Positions 1 to 9,100 of a DNA stretch of 64,000 nucleotides are shown here, in pieces. The translations under genes and the position numbers were made by a program. The stretch comes from an uncultured Desulfovibrio sp. (lineage in GTDB: Bacteria; Desulfobacterota; Desulfovibrionia; Desulfovibrionales; Desulfovibrionaceae): contig CALBAX010000015.1 in the NCBI GenBank assembly GCA_937926875.1, forward strand, positions 1-64,000, read 5' to 3'. The first letter of the stretch is position 1; every line of letters begins with the position of its first letter. The notes under the pieces were generated by a model. The model had not been told where the DNA came from. It did not search any database and worked only from the letters and a program-made list of their open reading frames with translations.

Positions 1-876
1 CCCCAGGCCGCCGTGGCCAACAAAGTCAGCAATCCCTCGGTCATCGTGGTGGGCAAGGTCTGCTCCCTGCATGACCAGCTGGGCTGGTTCGAGCAGCGCC
101 CGCTGTACGGCCGCAGCATCGTGGTCACCCGCGCCCGCGAGCAGGCCAGCGGCCTGGCCCAAAGCCTGACCGAACTGGGCGCCAACGTCATCCAGTGCCC
201 CACCATCGAGATCAGCCCCCTGGCCGACTACAGCGAACTGGACGCCGCCGTGGCCCGTCTGGCCGAATACGGCTGGATCATCTTCACCTCGGTCAACGGC
301 GTGCGCCACTTCTGGAAGCGCCTGGCCGCCTGCGGCCGTGACAGCCGCGCCATCGGCCCGTGCAAGGTGGCGGCCATCGGCCCCGCCACGGCCGACGCCC
401 TGCGCGAACGCGGCATCGAGCCCGACTTCATCCCGGCCCGCTATGTGGCCGAGGGCGTGGTGGAAGGCCTGCTGGGCATGGGCCCCGTGGCCGGCGTCAA
501 GATGCTCCTGCCCCGCGCCGCCAAGGCCCGCGAAGTGCTGCCCGACGAGCTGCGCAAGGCCGGGGCGCAGGTGGACGTCATCGCCGCCTACGAGACCGTG
601 CCCGCCGCCGCCCGCAAGGACGAGGTGCTGGCCGCCATGCAGGACGGCACCCTGGACTGCGTGACCTTCGGCTCTTCCTCCACGGTGGAGAACTTCCTTT
701 CCCTGATCCCGGCGGACGAGCTGCGCGCCCATCCTGAAGTGAAGCTGGCCGCCATCGGCCCGGTCACGGCCAAGACCCTGGCCGACCACGGCCTGCCCTG
801 CCACATCCAGCCCGAGGCCTACACCATCCCCGCGCTGGTGGAGGCCCTGAAAGCCCACTACAGCACGCAGAGGTAA
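1..876 (+). CDS. cobA-hemD: Uroporphyrinogen-III methyltransferase/synthase fusion (CobA-HemD), C-terminal part
   Basis: The frame is open from base 1, so the gene is cut by the window edge; the GTG at 13 is not taken as a start. The first 20 or so codons (PSVIVVGKVCSL) match the end of a CobA/SUMT methyltransferase domain. The rest, from RPLYGRSIVVTRAREQ onward, is a complete uroporphyrinogen-III synthase (HemD): two alternating alpha/beta lobes with the typical segments FTSVNGV and FGSSSTVENF. HemD closes hydroxymethylbilane to uroporphyrinogen III and the SUMT domain methylates it towards sirohaem and cobalamin. CobA-HemD fusions are common in sulfate reducers, which need sirohaem for dissimilatory sulfite reductase. 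The stop lies 3 bases before purN. The HemD part is secure; the upstream domain is seen only as a stub. Confidence 0.9.
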   Translation, partial: PQAAVANKVSNPSVIVVGKVCSLHDQLGWFEQRPLYGRSIVVTRAREQASGLAQSLTELGANVIQCPTIEISPLADYSELDAAVARLAEYGWIIFTSVNGVRHFWKRLAACGRDSRAIGPCKVAAIGPATADALRERGIEPDFIPARYVAEGVVEGLLGMGPVAGVKMLLPRAAKAREVLPDELRKAGAQVDVIAAYETVPAAARKDEVLAAMQDGTLDCVTFGSSSTVENFLSLIPADELRAHPEVKLAAIGPVTAKTLADHGLPCHIQPEAYTIPALVEALKAHYSTQR

Positions 877-879
877 ACC

Positions 880-1554
880 ATGGCCCTGAAAATCGCCATC
901 CTGGCTTCCGGCAGCGGCACCAACGCCCAGTCCATGATCGACAAGGCCGCCCAGGGCGTGCTGGACGTCGACATCTGCCTCATCGCGGGCAACCGCCCCG
1001 GCGCCAAGGTCTTCGAACGCGCCAAGAAGGCCGGGATCCCGCATGTCTGCATCGACCACAAGGGCTTTGCCGACCGCGAGAGCTTCGACCGCGAGATGGT
1101 GGCCGCCATCAAGGCGTCCGGTGCGGAATATGTGGTGCTGGCAGGCTACATGCGCCTGCTGACCAGCACCTTCCTCCAGGCCTTCCCCGGCCGGGTCATC
1201 AACATCCACCCCGCCATCCTGCCCAGCTTCCCGGGCGCCCACGGCGGCCCCGATGCCCAGGCCTACGGCGTGAAGATCACGGGCTGCACCGTGCACTTCG
1301 TGGAAGAGCTGGTGGACAGCGGCCCGGTCATCATCCAGGCCGCCGTGCCGGCCAATGCCGGTGAGGAACTGGACGACCTCATGGACCGCATCCATCCGCT
1401 GGAGCACCGCATCTACCCGCAGGCCCTGCAATGGCTGGCCGAAGGCCGCCTGCGCGTGGAAGGCCGCCAGGTCTTCCTGGCCCCGGCCGACCGCAAGACC
1501 GTGACGCCTGACGGTCCCTGGCTGGTCTGGCCGCCGCTGGAAGAAGGCTTCTAG
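880..1554 (+). CDS. purN: Phosphoribosylglycinamide formyltransferase
   Basis: PurN transfers a formyl group from 10-formyltetrahydrofolate to GAR in purine synthesis (cytoplasm). The 224-residue protein is of normal family length. It starts with the family segment KIAILASGSGTNAQ and carries the catalytic block INIHPAILPSFPGAHG (Asn and His) and the later CTVHFVEELVDSGPVI with the catalytic Asp. The ATG lies 3 bases after the cobA-hemD stop, so the two are probably co-transcribed; no functional link is evident. A strong terminator follows at 1573. Nothing unusual. Confidence 0.97.
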   Translation: MALKIAILASGSGTNAQSMIDKAAQGVLDVDICLIAGNRPGAKVFERAKKAGIPHVCIDHKGFADRESFDREMVAAIKASGAEYVVLAGYMRLLTSTFLQAFPGRVINIHPAILPSFPGAHGGPDAQAYGVKITGCTVHFVEELVDSGPVIIQAAVPANAGEELDDLMDRIHPLEHRIYPQALQWLAEGRLRVEGRQVFLAPADRKTVTPDGPWLVWPPLEEGF

Positions 1555-1572
1555 CCATCCTGTCCATATCAG

Positions 1573-1613
1573 GGCGGGGGAAGGGCGCACGTCCTTCCCC
1601 CGCCTTTCCTTTT
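1573..1613 (+). terminator. Rho-independent terminator after purN
   Basis: Perfect 12-bp stem GGCGGGGGAAGG / CCTTCCCCCGCC (1573-1584 and 1593-1604) with an 8-base loop, followed by TTTCCTTTT. Confidence 0.85.
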
Positions 1614-1666
1614 CGTACAGTTTTCCTCGGGCAGGCACGCCCCGCCCGCAGCAAAGGAGCACCGCC

Positions 1667-2488
1667 ATGAAACAGACCGCCGTCACCTTCCGCCAGGCCA
1701 AGGGGCAACGCAAACTGGTCATGCTCACGGCCTATGACGCCACCGTCGCCCGGCTCATGGACGACCATGTGGACGCCGTGCTGGTGGGGGATTCGCTGGG
1801 CATGGTCATGCTGGGCCAGCCCGACACCCTGAGCGTGACCATGGACCAGATGATCCACCACTGCGCCGCCGTGTCCCGCGGCCTTACCAAGCCCCTGCTG
1901 GTCTGCGACATGCCCTTCATGTCCTACCATCTCTCGCCGCAGCAGGCCTGCGCCAATGCCGGGCGCCTGGTGCAGGAAGGCCGGGCCCAGGCCGTGAAGC
2001 TGGAAGGCGGACGCCATTTCTGCCCGCAGGTGGAAGCCATCGTGCAGGCGTCCATCCCGGTCATGGGGCATCTGGGGCTCACGCCGCAATCCCTGCACAG
2101 CATGGGCGGCTACAAGGTGCAGGGCCGGGGCCGGGAAGCTGCCCAGGCCCTGCTGGACGATGCCCGGGCCCTGGAGCAGGCGGGCGTCTTCGCCATCGTG
2201 CTGGAATGCGTGCCTGCGCCGCTGGCCGCGCTGGTCAGCCGCAGCGTCGGCGTGCCCACCATCGGCATCGGCGCCGGCCCGGACTGCGACGGCCAGGTGC
2301 TGGTCTGGCAGGACATGCTGGGCATGGTGGACGGGCTCTCGCCCAAGTTCGTCAAGCATTATGCCGAGCTGGGCGCGGCCATGCGCCAGGCCTTCCAGAC
2401 CTATGCCGACGAGGTGCGCACGGGGACCTTCCCGGCGGCGGAACATACCTACAGTATGGATGAAAAAGAGCTGGAAAAACTGTACTGA
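1667..2488 (+). CDS. panB: 3-methyl-2-oxobutanoate hydroxymethyltransferase
   Basis: PanB converts 2-oxoisovalerate plus 5,10-methylene-THF to ketopantoate, the first committed step of pantothenate synthesis. The 273-residue protein has normal length. It shows MLTAYDATVARLMD, the metal-binding VGDSLGMVMLG, KLEGG, and the catalytic-glutamate segment LECVP. An AAGGAG ribosome site lies 7 bases before the ATG. The gene stands alone between two terminators. panD is about 39 kb downstream in the same window; panC is not present here. Confidence 0.97.
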   Translation: MKQTAVTFRQAKGQRKLVMLTAYDATVARLMDDHVDAVLVGDSLGMVMLGQPDTLSVTMDQMIHHCAAVSRGLTKPLLVCDMPFMSYHLSPQQACANAGRLVQEGRAQAVKLEGGRHFCPQVEAIVQASIPVMGHLGLTPQSLHSMGGYKVQGRGREAAQALLDDARALEQAGVFAIVLECVPAPLAALVSRSVGVPTIGIGAGPDCDGQVLVWQDMLGMVDGLSPKFVKHYAELGAAMRQAFQTYADEVRTGTFPAAEHTYSMDEKELEKLY

Positions 2489-2560
2489 ACCGCCGCAGGC
2501 TACCGGTGTCCGTAAGGCCCCGCAGTGGCTGCCGGCTCATGAGAGGACTTTGGAATAACG

Positions 2561-2590
2561 AAAAAGCCCCGGCATTGCCGGGGCTTTTTT
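2561..2590. terminator. Bidirectional terminator between panB and ggt
   Basis: AAAAAGCCCCGGCA / TGCCGGGGCTTTTTT hairpin, A-rich on one side and T-rich on the other. It can end panB on the plus strand and the convergent ggt (stop at 2730) on the minus strand. Confidence 0.9.
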
Positions 2591-2729
2591 ACATCTGTTT
2601 GCCTGTGGCCGTCCTGACGGACAACGCATCCCGCACTGCCGCCGCATCCCCGTACGGGAGACTGCAGCGGCCGAATACGGCCGTCATACCGGCAGCCGCT
2701 CCACCGGAAAAGAGGACTAACGCCCGGGT

Positions 2730-4490
2730 CTAATAGCCGCAGGCCAGGCCGTCGCCGCGCGGGTCCGTACCTCCCTGCAGGACGCCGGTCACAGAATCGA
2801 TGCGGATGGCGCCCGCATGGCCCATGGTATCGGTATAGTCCTCCACCCGGCGCACGGGGTGCCCGCGCCGGGCCAGCTCGTCGGCCACGGCAGCGGGGAT
2901 GCGGCCTTCCAGCTTGAGGTCGTTGCTGGACTTGCCCCAGGTACGGCCGTACAGCCAGCGGGGCGCGTCGATGGCTTCCTGCGGGGTCATGCCGTAATCC
3001 AGAACGCGGGTGGCGATGGCGGCCTGCGTCTGGGGCTGGCCTTCGCCGCCCATGGTGCCGTAGACCAGGAAAGGCTTGCCGTCCCTGAGCAACATGGCCG
3101 GGTTCAGGGTGTGGAAGGTACGCTTGCCGGGCTCAAGGCGGTTGACGTGCGCAGGGTCGAGGGAGAAGAAGCTGCCCCGGTTCTGGAGCAGCACGCCCGT
3201 GCCCTGGGGCACGATGCCGGAACCGAAGTCATGGTAGATGCTCTGGATCAGGGAGACGGCATTGCCCTGCCCGTCCACCACCCCCAGCCAGATGGTGTCG
3301 CCCTTGGGATCCAGTGGTGCAAGATTTGTGGCGGCCCTGTCCATGCGGATGCGGGCGGCCTGCCGCCTGCCGTAGCCGGCCGAGAGCAGACGATCCAGCG
3401 GGATGTCCACGAAAGCCGGGTCGGAAAGGTAGGTATCGCGGTCGAGGAAGGCCTCCTTGGTGGCCTCGATGATAAGGTGGTAATAGTCCGCGCTGCCTTC
3501 CCGTATCTGCGACAGGTCGAAGTTGTTGAGGATGTTCAGGATCTCCAGCGAGGCCATGCCCTGGGTGTTGGGCGGCAGGTTCCAGGCCCGGCAGTCGCGG
3601 TACGGCACGGAGATGGGTTCCACCCAGTCGGCCGTATGCCGGGCAAAGTCCCGTGCGGTGAGCAGGCCGCCGTTCTTTTCCAGATCCGCCGCCATGGCCG
3701 CGGCGATGGAGCCCTTGTAGAACTCGTCCGCGCCCTTGTCCGCCAGCAGGGCCAGCGTGGCCGCCAGCTCGGGCAGGCGCATGACCTCGCCCAGCCTGTA
3801 GGGCTTGCCTTCCCTGAGATAGGTGGCCGCAAAGCCCGGATAGCGTTGCAGATCGCGGAATTCCTGATCCGTGGGGTCGGTGTCCACCTCGCTCCAGTAC
3901 GCCAGTGACGTGCTGACCGGGAAGCCCCGCTCCGCCAGCTCGCGCGCCGTGTCCAGCAGGGAGGCGAAGGAAAGCTGCGACCCCAGGGCCGACCGGCTGT
4001 ACTTCCAGGCCTCGTCCCAGCCCGAGACCACGCCCGGTACGGTATTGGCGGCCAGATAGCCGCGCGCCGGCACCTTGCCCAGCCCCCGACTGCGGTAAAA
4101 GTCGATGGTGGCCTTTTCCCCGGCACGGCCGCTGGCATTGAGGCCCTTCATCTTGCCCGTGCGGGCATCATAGATGAGCCAGAAATTGTCGCCGCCCAGC
4201 GTGCACATCTGCGGATAGACCACGGCCAGGGTGGCGGCCGTGGCCACAGCCGCGTCGATGGCCGTGCCGCCGCGCCGCAGGATGTCCAGACCGGCCTGGC
4301 TGGCCAGATAGTGCGGCGACGTGACCATGCCGTTGCAGCTCATGGGGTTCTGTCTCTGGGAAGGTGTCATGGGCGAGCTCCCTTCCCTGCGTGCTGTCGT
4401 GGGGGCGGCGGCAGCGCTGCTCCGCGCGGCCGGGATGGCCGCCAGCGAGGCCGCGGCCAGTGCCGAATACAGGAACCTTCGTCTTTCCAT
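2730..4490 (-). CDS. ggt: Exported gamma-glutamyltransferase family protein (YwrD-like)
   Basis: Ntn-hydrolase of the gamma-glutamyltranspeptidase family, 586 residues. The N-terminus MERRRFLYSALAAASLAA has a twin-arginine-like start and a hydrophobic stretch ending in Ala-rich residues, so export to the periplasm by Tat is likely. The self-cleavage site and nucleophile is Thr399 in GDTIWLGVVDG; the oxyanion region is YGTMGGEGQPQTQ. These forms resemble YwrD-type members. The REXAP-like substrate-arginine motif of classical GGTs is replaced by NASGRAG at about 118-124, so glutathione may not be the preferred substrate (inference). AGGAG precedes the ATG by 7 bases. The gene stands alone, convergent with panB. 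Confidence 0.88.
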   Translation of the reverse strand: MERRRFLYSALAAASLAAIPAARSSAAAAPTTARREGSSPMTPSQRQNPMSCNGMVTSPHYLASQAGLDILRRGGTAIDAAVATAATLAVVYPQMCTLGGDNFWLIYDARTGKMKGLNASGRAGEKATIDFYRSRGLGKVPARGYLAANTVPGVVSGWDEAWKYSRSALGSQLSFASLLDTARELAERGFPVSTSLAYWSEVDTDPTDQEFRDLQRYPGFAATYLREGKPYRLGEVMRLPELAATLALLADKGADEFYKGSIAAAMAADLEKNGGLLTARDFARHTADWVEPISVPYRDCRAWNLPPNTQGMASLEILNILNNFDLSQIREGSADYYHLIIEATKEAFLDRDTYLSDPAFVDIPLDRLLSAGYGRRQAARIRMDRAATNLAPLDPKGDTIWLGVVDGQGNAVSLIQSIYHDFGSGIVPQGTGVLLQNRGSFFSLDPAHVNRLEPGKRTFHTLNPAMLLRDGKPFLVYGTMGGEGQPQTQAAIATRVLDYGMTPQEAIDAPRWLYGRTWGKSSNDLKLEGRIPAAVADELARRGHPVRRVEDYTDTMGHAGAIRIDSVTGVLQGGTDPRGDGLACGY

Positions 4491-4898
4491 CGTGCATCTC
4501 CTGCTCTGCCCGACGCCTTTGCCGGATGGCGGCGTCCGGGATGCCGGGTATGATGCAGAAGCTGTGCCGTAAAGATTTTTCCTGTTATCTCAAGCTATTG
4601 ACAGAACAGACAGCAGCAGGGGCCTGTTGTTTTTCGACCCGGATGTGGAAAACAGCATTTTTCCACAGGCCCTGCCGCTGACGGCAGGGGCTCCATCAAA
4701 AAATTATCCTGCGTATACAGGCAATTATAAAAAATATTCCCACATGTAGAAAAATCAGGGCAGCTGCGCACCGCACGGCGGCACACCCCTGTCCCGCGGG
4801 CCTGCGGCGCCTTTCCCGGCCACCGCGACGGCATCTTCCGAACCGTCACTTTCCCCAAAGCCCGCCAGAGCTTGCCCCTCGCATGGCCCGGCCACGCC
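4491..4898. other. Non-coding gap between ggt and the M20 gene
   Basis: No coding signal on either strand. The middle (about 4570-4750) is clearly AT-richer than its surroundings and probably holds the ggt promoter, reading leftwards; no hexamer pair is convincing enough to place. A GC hairpin, GCCCTGCCG / CGGCAGGGGC, lies around 4670-4690 without a clear T-run. Confidence 0.5.
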
Positions 4899-6194
4899 CT
4901 AGCCGGCCAGCTCCCGGCAGACCTTTTCCAGCCAGCGCACGCCGGGCCAGAGCACGGCTTCGTCAAAATCGAAGCCCGGCTGATGGTGCCCGGCCGCCAG
5001 ATCGGCCCCCAGGAAGGCATAGGCCGCCAGCCCGCCCTGTGCCTGCGCGGCCCGCATCAGGGTCGTGGCGTCATCGCTGGCGCCCATATCGCCCTGCTCA
5101 CGGATCCGGGGCAGCGGGAAGCAGCCCCCGCCCCGGGCATCAGGCGGCAGTTCCCGGGCACAGCGGGCCAGCAGCCCTGCGAAGGCCGCATCGCTCGCCG
5201 CCGAGGGCGCACCGCCCACCACGTCGAGCTGCCATTCCAGCCCGTGCATGACGGCCGCGCCCGCGATGACGTCCCGGGCACGCCGCAGCATGGCGTCGTT
5301 GACCTCGCTGGTGTTGCCGCGCGTCTCGCAGGCCATGAAGGCCGAGGCAGGCACGGTGTTGCGGCTGCTGCCGCCTTCCAGACGTCCCACGCAGATGCGG
5401 CTGGTGCCGTGGCCATGGCGCGGCAGGGCATGCAGGCCCAGCAGGGCCGACGCCGCGCCCTTGAGGGCATCCCGCCCCTGTTCGGGGGCAGCGCCCGCAT
5501 GGGCCGCCCGGCCCGTGAAGCGGACATCGAATTTGCTGGTGGCCAGAAAGGCGCCCACGCCGGTGACCAGATCGCCGCTGTGCGGGGCTCCCAGGCCGAT
5601 ATGCACGGCCAGGAAATGCCGCGCCCCCGCCACATGGGAGACCATGGCCGCCGCGCCGCGCACGCCTTCCTCGGCAGGCTGGAACAGCAGGCGCACACGC
5701 TGCCGCAGGGGGGCCGCGCCCGGGGCCGTCAGCAGGGCCGCCAGCCCAAGGCCCAGGGCCATATGCCCGTCATGGGCACAGGCATGGCACAGGCCCTCAT
5801 GCCGGGAGACGAAGCCCTCGCGTACGGGCCGGTGGGTGGCCTCCTGCGCTTCGGCCAGCGGCAGGGCGTCCATGTCGCAGCGCAGCACCAGCGCCAGCGG
5901 CGCGTCCGCCGGGCCCACATCGGCCACAAGGCCCGTGGTCCGGCCCATGCGCTCCAGCCAGTACGCTTCCAGCCCTTCCGCCAGCGCCCGCTGCCGGGCC
6001 CGGGCTTCGGCCTCGGGCGCGGGCAGGCCCATGCGTGCGGCAGGGTCGATGACCTCCTGCCCCACACGCGGGGCAAGGCCCATGTCCGCCAGCTGCCGGG
6101 CCACGAAGCCTGTGGTCCAGAATTCCGTCCAGCCTTCTTCCGGGTGCCGGTGCAGCTCCCGCCGCCATTGGATGATTTTTTCCGCCGTCTCCAT
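4899..6194 (-). CDS. M20 family amidohydrolase/metallopeptidase (AbgA-like)
   Basis: The 431-residue protein belongs to the M20D/amidohydrolase group (aminobenzoyl-glutamate hydrolase A, hippurate hydrolase and relatives), which split N-acyl or aminoacyl amides with two bound metals. Visible landmarks: RRELHRHPEEGWTE near the start, the metal segment LRCDMDALPL, CHACAHDGHMA, LLFQPAEEGVRGA with the catalytic glutamate, and GFDFDEAVLWPG near the end. The frame is open upstream, but the ATG at 6194 is chosen because METAEKIIQWRRELHRHP is the family start. Only 2 bases separate it from the stop of the upstream helicase (TGA-CG-ATG), implying translational coupling. The substrate cannot be told from sequence. 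Confidence 0.9.
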   Translation of the reverse strand: METAEKIIQWRRELHRHPEEGWTEFWTTGFVARQLADMGLAPRVGQEVIDPAARMGLPAPEAEARARQRALAEGLEAYWLERMGRTTGLVADVGPADAPLALVLRCDMDALPLAEAQEATHRPVREGFVSRHEGLCHACAHDGHMALGLGLAALLTAPGAAPLRQRVRLLFQPAEEGVRGAAAMVSHVAGARHFLAVHIGLGAPHSGDLVTGVGAFLATSKFDVRFTGRAAHAGAAPEQGRDALKGAASALLGLHALPRHGHGTSRICVGRLEGGSSRNTVPASAFMACETRGNTSEVNDAMLRRARDVIAGAAVMHGLEWQLDVVGGAPSAASDAAFAGLLARCARELPPDARGGGCFPLPRIREQGDMGASDDATTLMRAAQAQGGLAAYAFLGADLAAGHHQPGFDFDEAVLWPGVRWLEKVCRELAG

Positions 6195-6196
6195 CG

Positions 6197-9100
6197 TCAC
6201 TGCCTGAAATCCACGGGCACGCGCACGCGCTGCCCGGCCTTGTTGGTGAAAAGCAACCAGCCGTGTTCCAGCCCGAACAGATAGAGCCGCCGCGTCAGGT
6301 CCACGTCCTTGCGGCAGTAGGCGGCGATGTCGTCCAGCCGCCCTTCCTGCCACCAGCGCAGGGCTTGCAGGCCGTCGGCGCTCTTGGGCTCGTCCAGGGT
6401 CGCCTGCCCCAGATTGTCCAGGGACACACGGTACTTGAGACTGTCCTGCACCCGGCGCAAGAGGTCAAGGCCCGGCAGGGCCCGCAGGTCGAAGGGCGCG
6501 AAGGCCGAGAGCACCGCGTAGTCGAAGCGGAAGGAATTGAAGCCCACCACCAGCCGCGCGGCCCGCATGCGGGCAAAAAGCTCCGGCAGGGCCTCCTGCG
6601 TATAGGTGAAGAACTCGTCGGCCCGGCTGTCATAGGCCACGGCGATGCTCACGCCCATGCGGTCGGCCCTGTTCCAGCCACCCACCTCGGCGGCGCTGCG
6701 CCGGGTCTCCACGTCGAAGACCAGATAATGTCCCGGCGGCCTGCCCACCGCGCCCACACCGGGCTCAAGGCGGCCGGAGGCGTTGCCCGCACCACCGGCA
6801 GGGGCGGCAGGAGCCGTAGGCTCCACAGAGGCTGCCGATGCCGTGGCTCTGCCGGCCCCCTGCTCTTCCGGCAGGGAGGCCATGTGCGGGGAGGCGGCCT
6901 GCCCGTCAGCGTGTCCGGCCCCGCCGGCAGCGCCGGAGGCCGCCGCTTTCGGAACAGCGGCCGGACAGGAGGATCTTTTGTCCGCAGGCTTCCCGGCCGC
7001 GGGGAACGACCTGGCCTGCGGCCCGCCGGAATCGGCAGGAAGGCCGTCCCTGCGGCTCCCGTCGTTCCTGCCCTGCGCAGGGGCGCCCCCGGCGGACGCG
7101 GCCTCATCCCTGCCGGTGCCGCCATCCACCGTCAGGGGGCCCGGCCCGGCCTGTCCCGCAGGTACCGCCGGGGCCGTGGCGGGGGCCTGTCCGGCCCAGG
7201 CCGCCATGATGGCCGCCATGTCCGGCACGGGCGGCGGCACCGGGGCCGCGGGCTCGTCCACGGGCCGGGGCGGCAGCAGTTCCGGCGGCGGGCTGATGCG
7301 CAGGTCGGCGCACAGGGCCTCGCCCTCGGCATCCCCGCCGGGCGCCAGCAGATCGCGGATCAGGCGCAGGGCCCCGGCCTTGCTGATGGGCCGGTTGCCC
7401 GAACCGCACTTGGGCGAATGCACGCAGGAGGGACAGCCGTCCTCGCAGGGGCAGGCCTCGATGACCGCCGCGCAGACCTCCAGCAGCTCGCGGGCATGGC
7501 CGAAGGCCTGACGCGTCAGGCCCGCGCCCCCGGGCAGGCCGTCATAGATGAAGACGCAGGCCAGACCGGTCTGGGGATGGAGCGGGATGGAGATGCCGCC
7601 AAAGTCGTTGCGGTCGGCCATGACCAGCAGGGGCAGCATGCCGATGGCCGTATGCTCGCAGGCATGGATGGAGCCCATGAAGTGCACGAAATCCTCTTCC
7701 AGACGCTGGCGGCAGCTCTCGGGGATGACGTACCACAGGCCCTCGGTCTCGAAGACCTGCGGCGGCGCTTCCAGCGGCACGATGGTCAGCAGGCGGTTGT
7801 CGCGCGTGCTGCGCTTCTCGTAGCCGGTGATGGTGTCGATGATGCGCAGCCGCCCCCGGCAGACCACACCGCGCCCCAGGGGACGGCGCTCCAGCTCTTC
7901 GAGGATGTCCGTGCTCTTGTGGCCGCGCACCCGCGTGAACCAGTCCGTTTTGGCCTGACGGGCCCGTACCCGGCCCGCTGCCGGATCCATCTCCTCGATG
8001 ACATAGCTGCGCCCCCGGTGCAGGTAGACCGCGCCCGCATGGGTCTCGCGCCAGGCCCGGAAACCGTCCACGGAACCGATGACCGTGCCTTCGCTGTCCT
8101 CGATGACGAAGCTCTGGCCCGTCCCGCGCAAGTCCACCAGCCGCTGCGGCCGCTTGCGGGCGGCCAGCCACTGGCTGCCGTCGGCAGAGAGCAGCAGGCG
8201 CCCCTGGCCCGCCAGGGCGCGCAGGGCCTCCTGCGCCGGGGCCGGGGCCAGCCAGGGGTCGCGGGCGGACAGGGGCAGCTCGGCGGCCGCGCATTCCAGA
8301 TGCCGGGCAAGGATGACCTCGTTCCAGGGATTGACCACGGCCTTTTCCGCCGGGCGGCTGAAAAAGTCCTCAGGGTGGCTCATGAAATACTGGTCCAGCG
8401 CGTCCTCGCCCGCCACCAGCACCACGGCCGATTCCTGCTGTGCCCGGCCCACGCGCCCGCCCCGTTGCAGGGTGGACATGATGGTGCCCGGATAGCCCAC
8501 CAGAATGCAGACATCCAGCCCGCCGATGTCGATGCCCAGCTCCAGGGCGCTGGTGCTGACCACGGCCAGCAGTTCGCCCGAAGCCATGCGGGCTTCGATC
8601 TGGCGGCGTTCCTCGGGCAAGAAGCCCGCGCGATAGGCGGAGATGCGGCCCGCCCACGGCCCGGAAAGGCTCCCGGCCCACAGGCTGACCAGCTCGGTCA
8701 TGCGGCGGGAACGGCAGTAGACGATGGTGCGCAGCTTGCGCGCCAGCGCGGCCCGCAACAGGTCGATGGCCGCCGTGGCCGGGCTCTGGTCGGGATCGAG
8801 GAAGACGTAATGCCGTGCGCCCTGCGGCGCGCCGGACTGGTCCACCACCACGGGCGGCTGGCGCCCGGGCAGCAGGTCGAGGCCGGAGAGCGAGGCGGCC
8901 AGCTCGCCGGGATTGCCCACCGTGGCCGTGCAGAACACATAGGACGGCGTGGCGCCGTAATGGGCGGCCAGCCGGTTGAGGCGGCGGAACACGCCCGCCA
9001 TGTGCGCGCCGAACACGCCGCGGTAGGTATGGGCCTCGTCCACCACGATATGGGAGAGCCCGGCCAGGAAGGGGGCCCACTGCTCATGGTGCGGCAGCAG

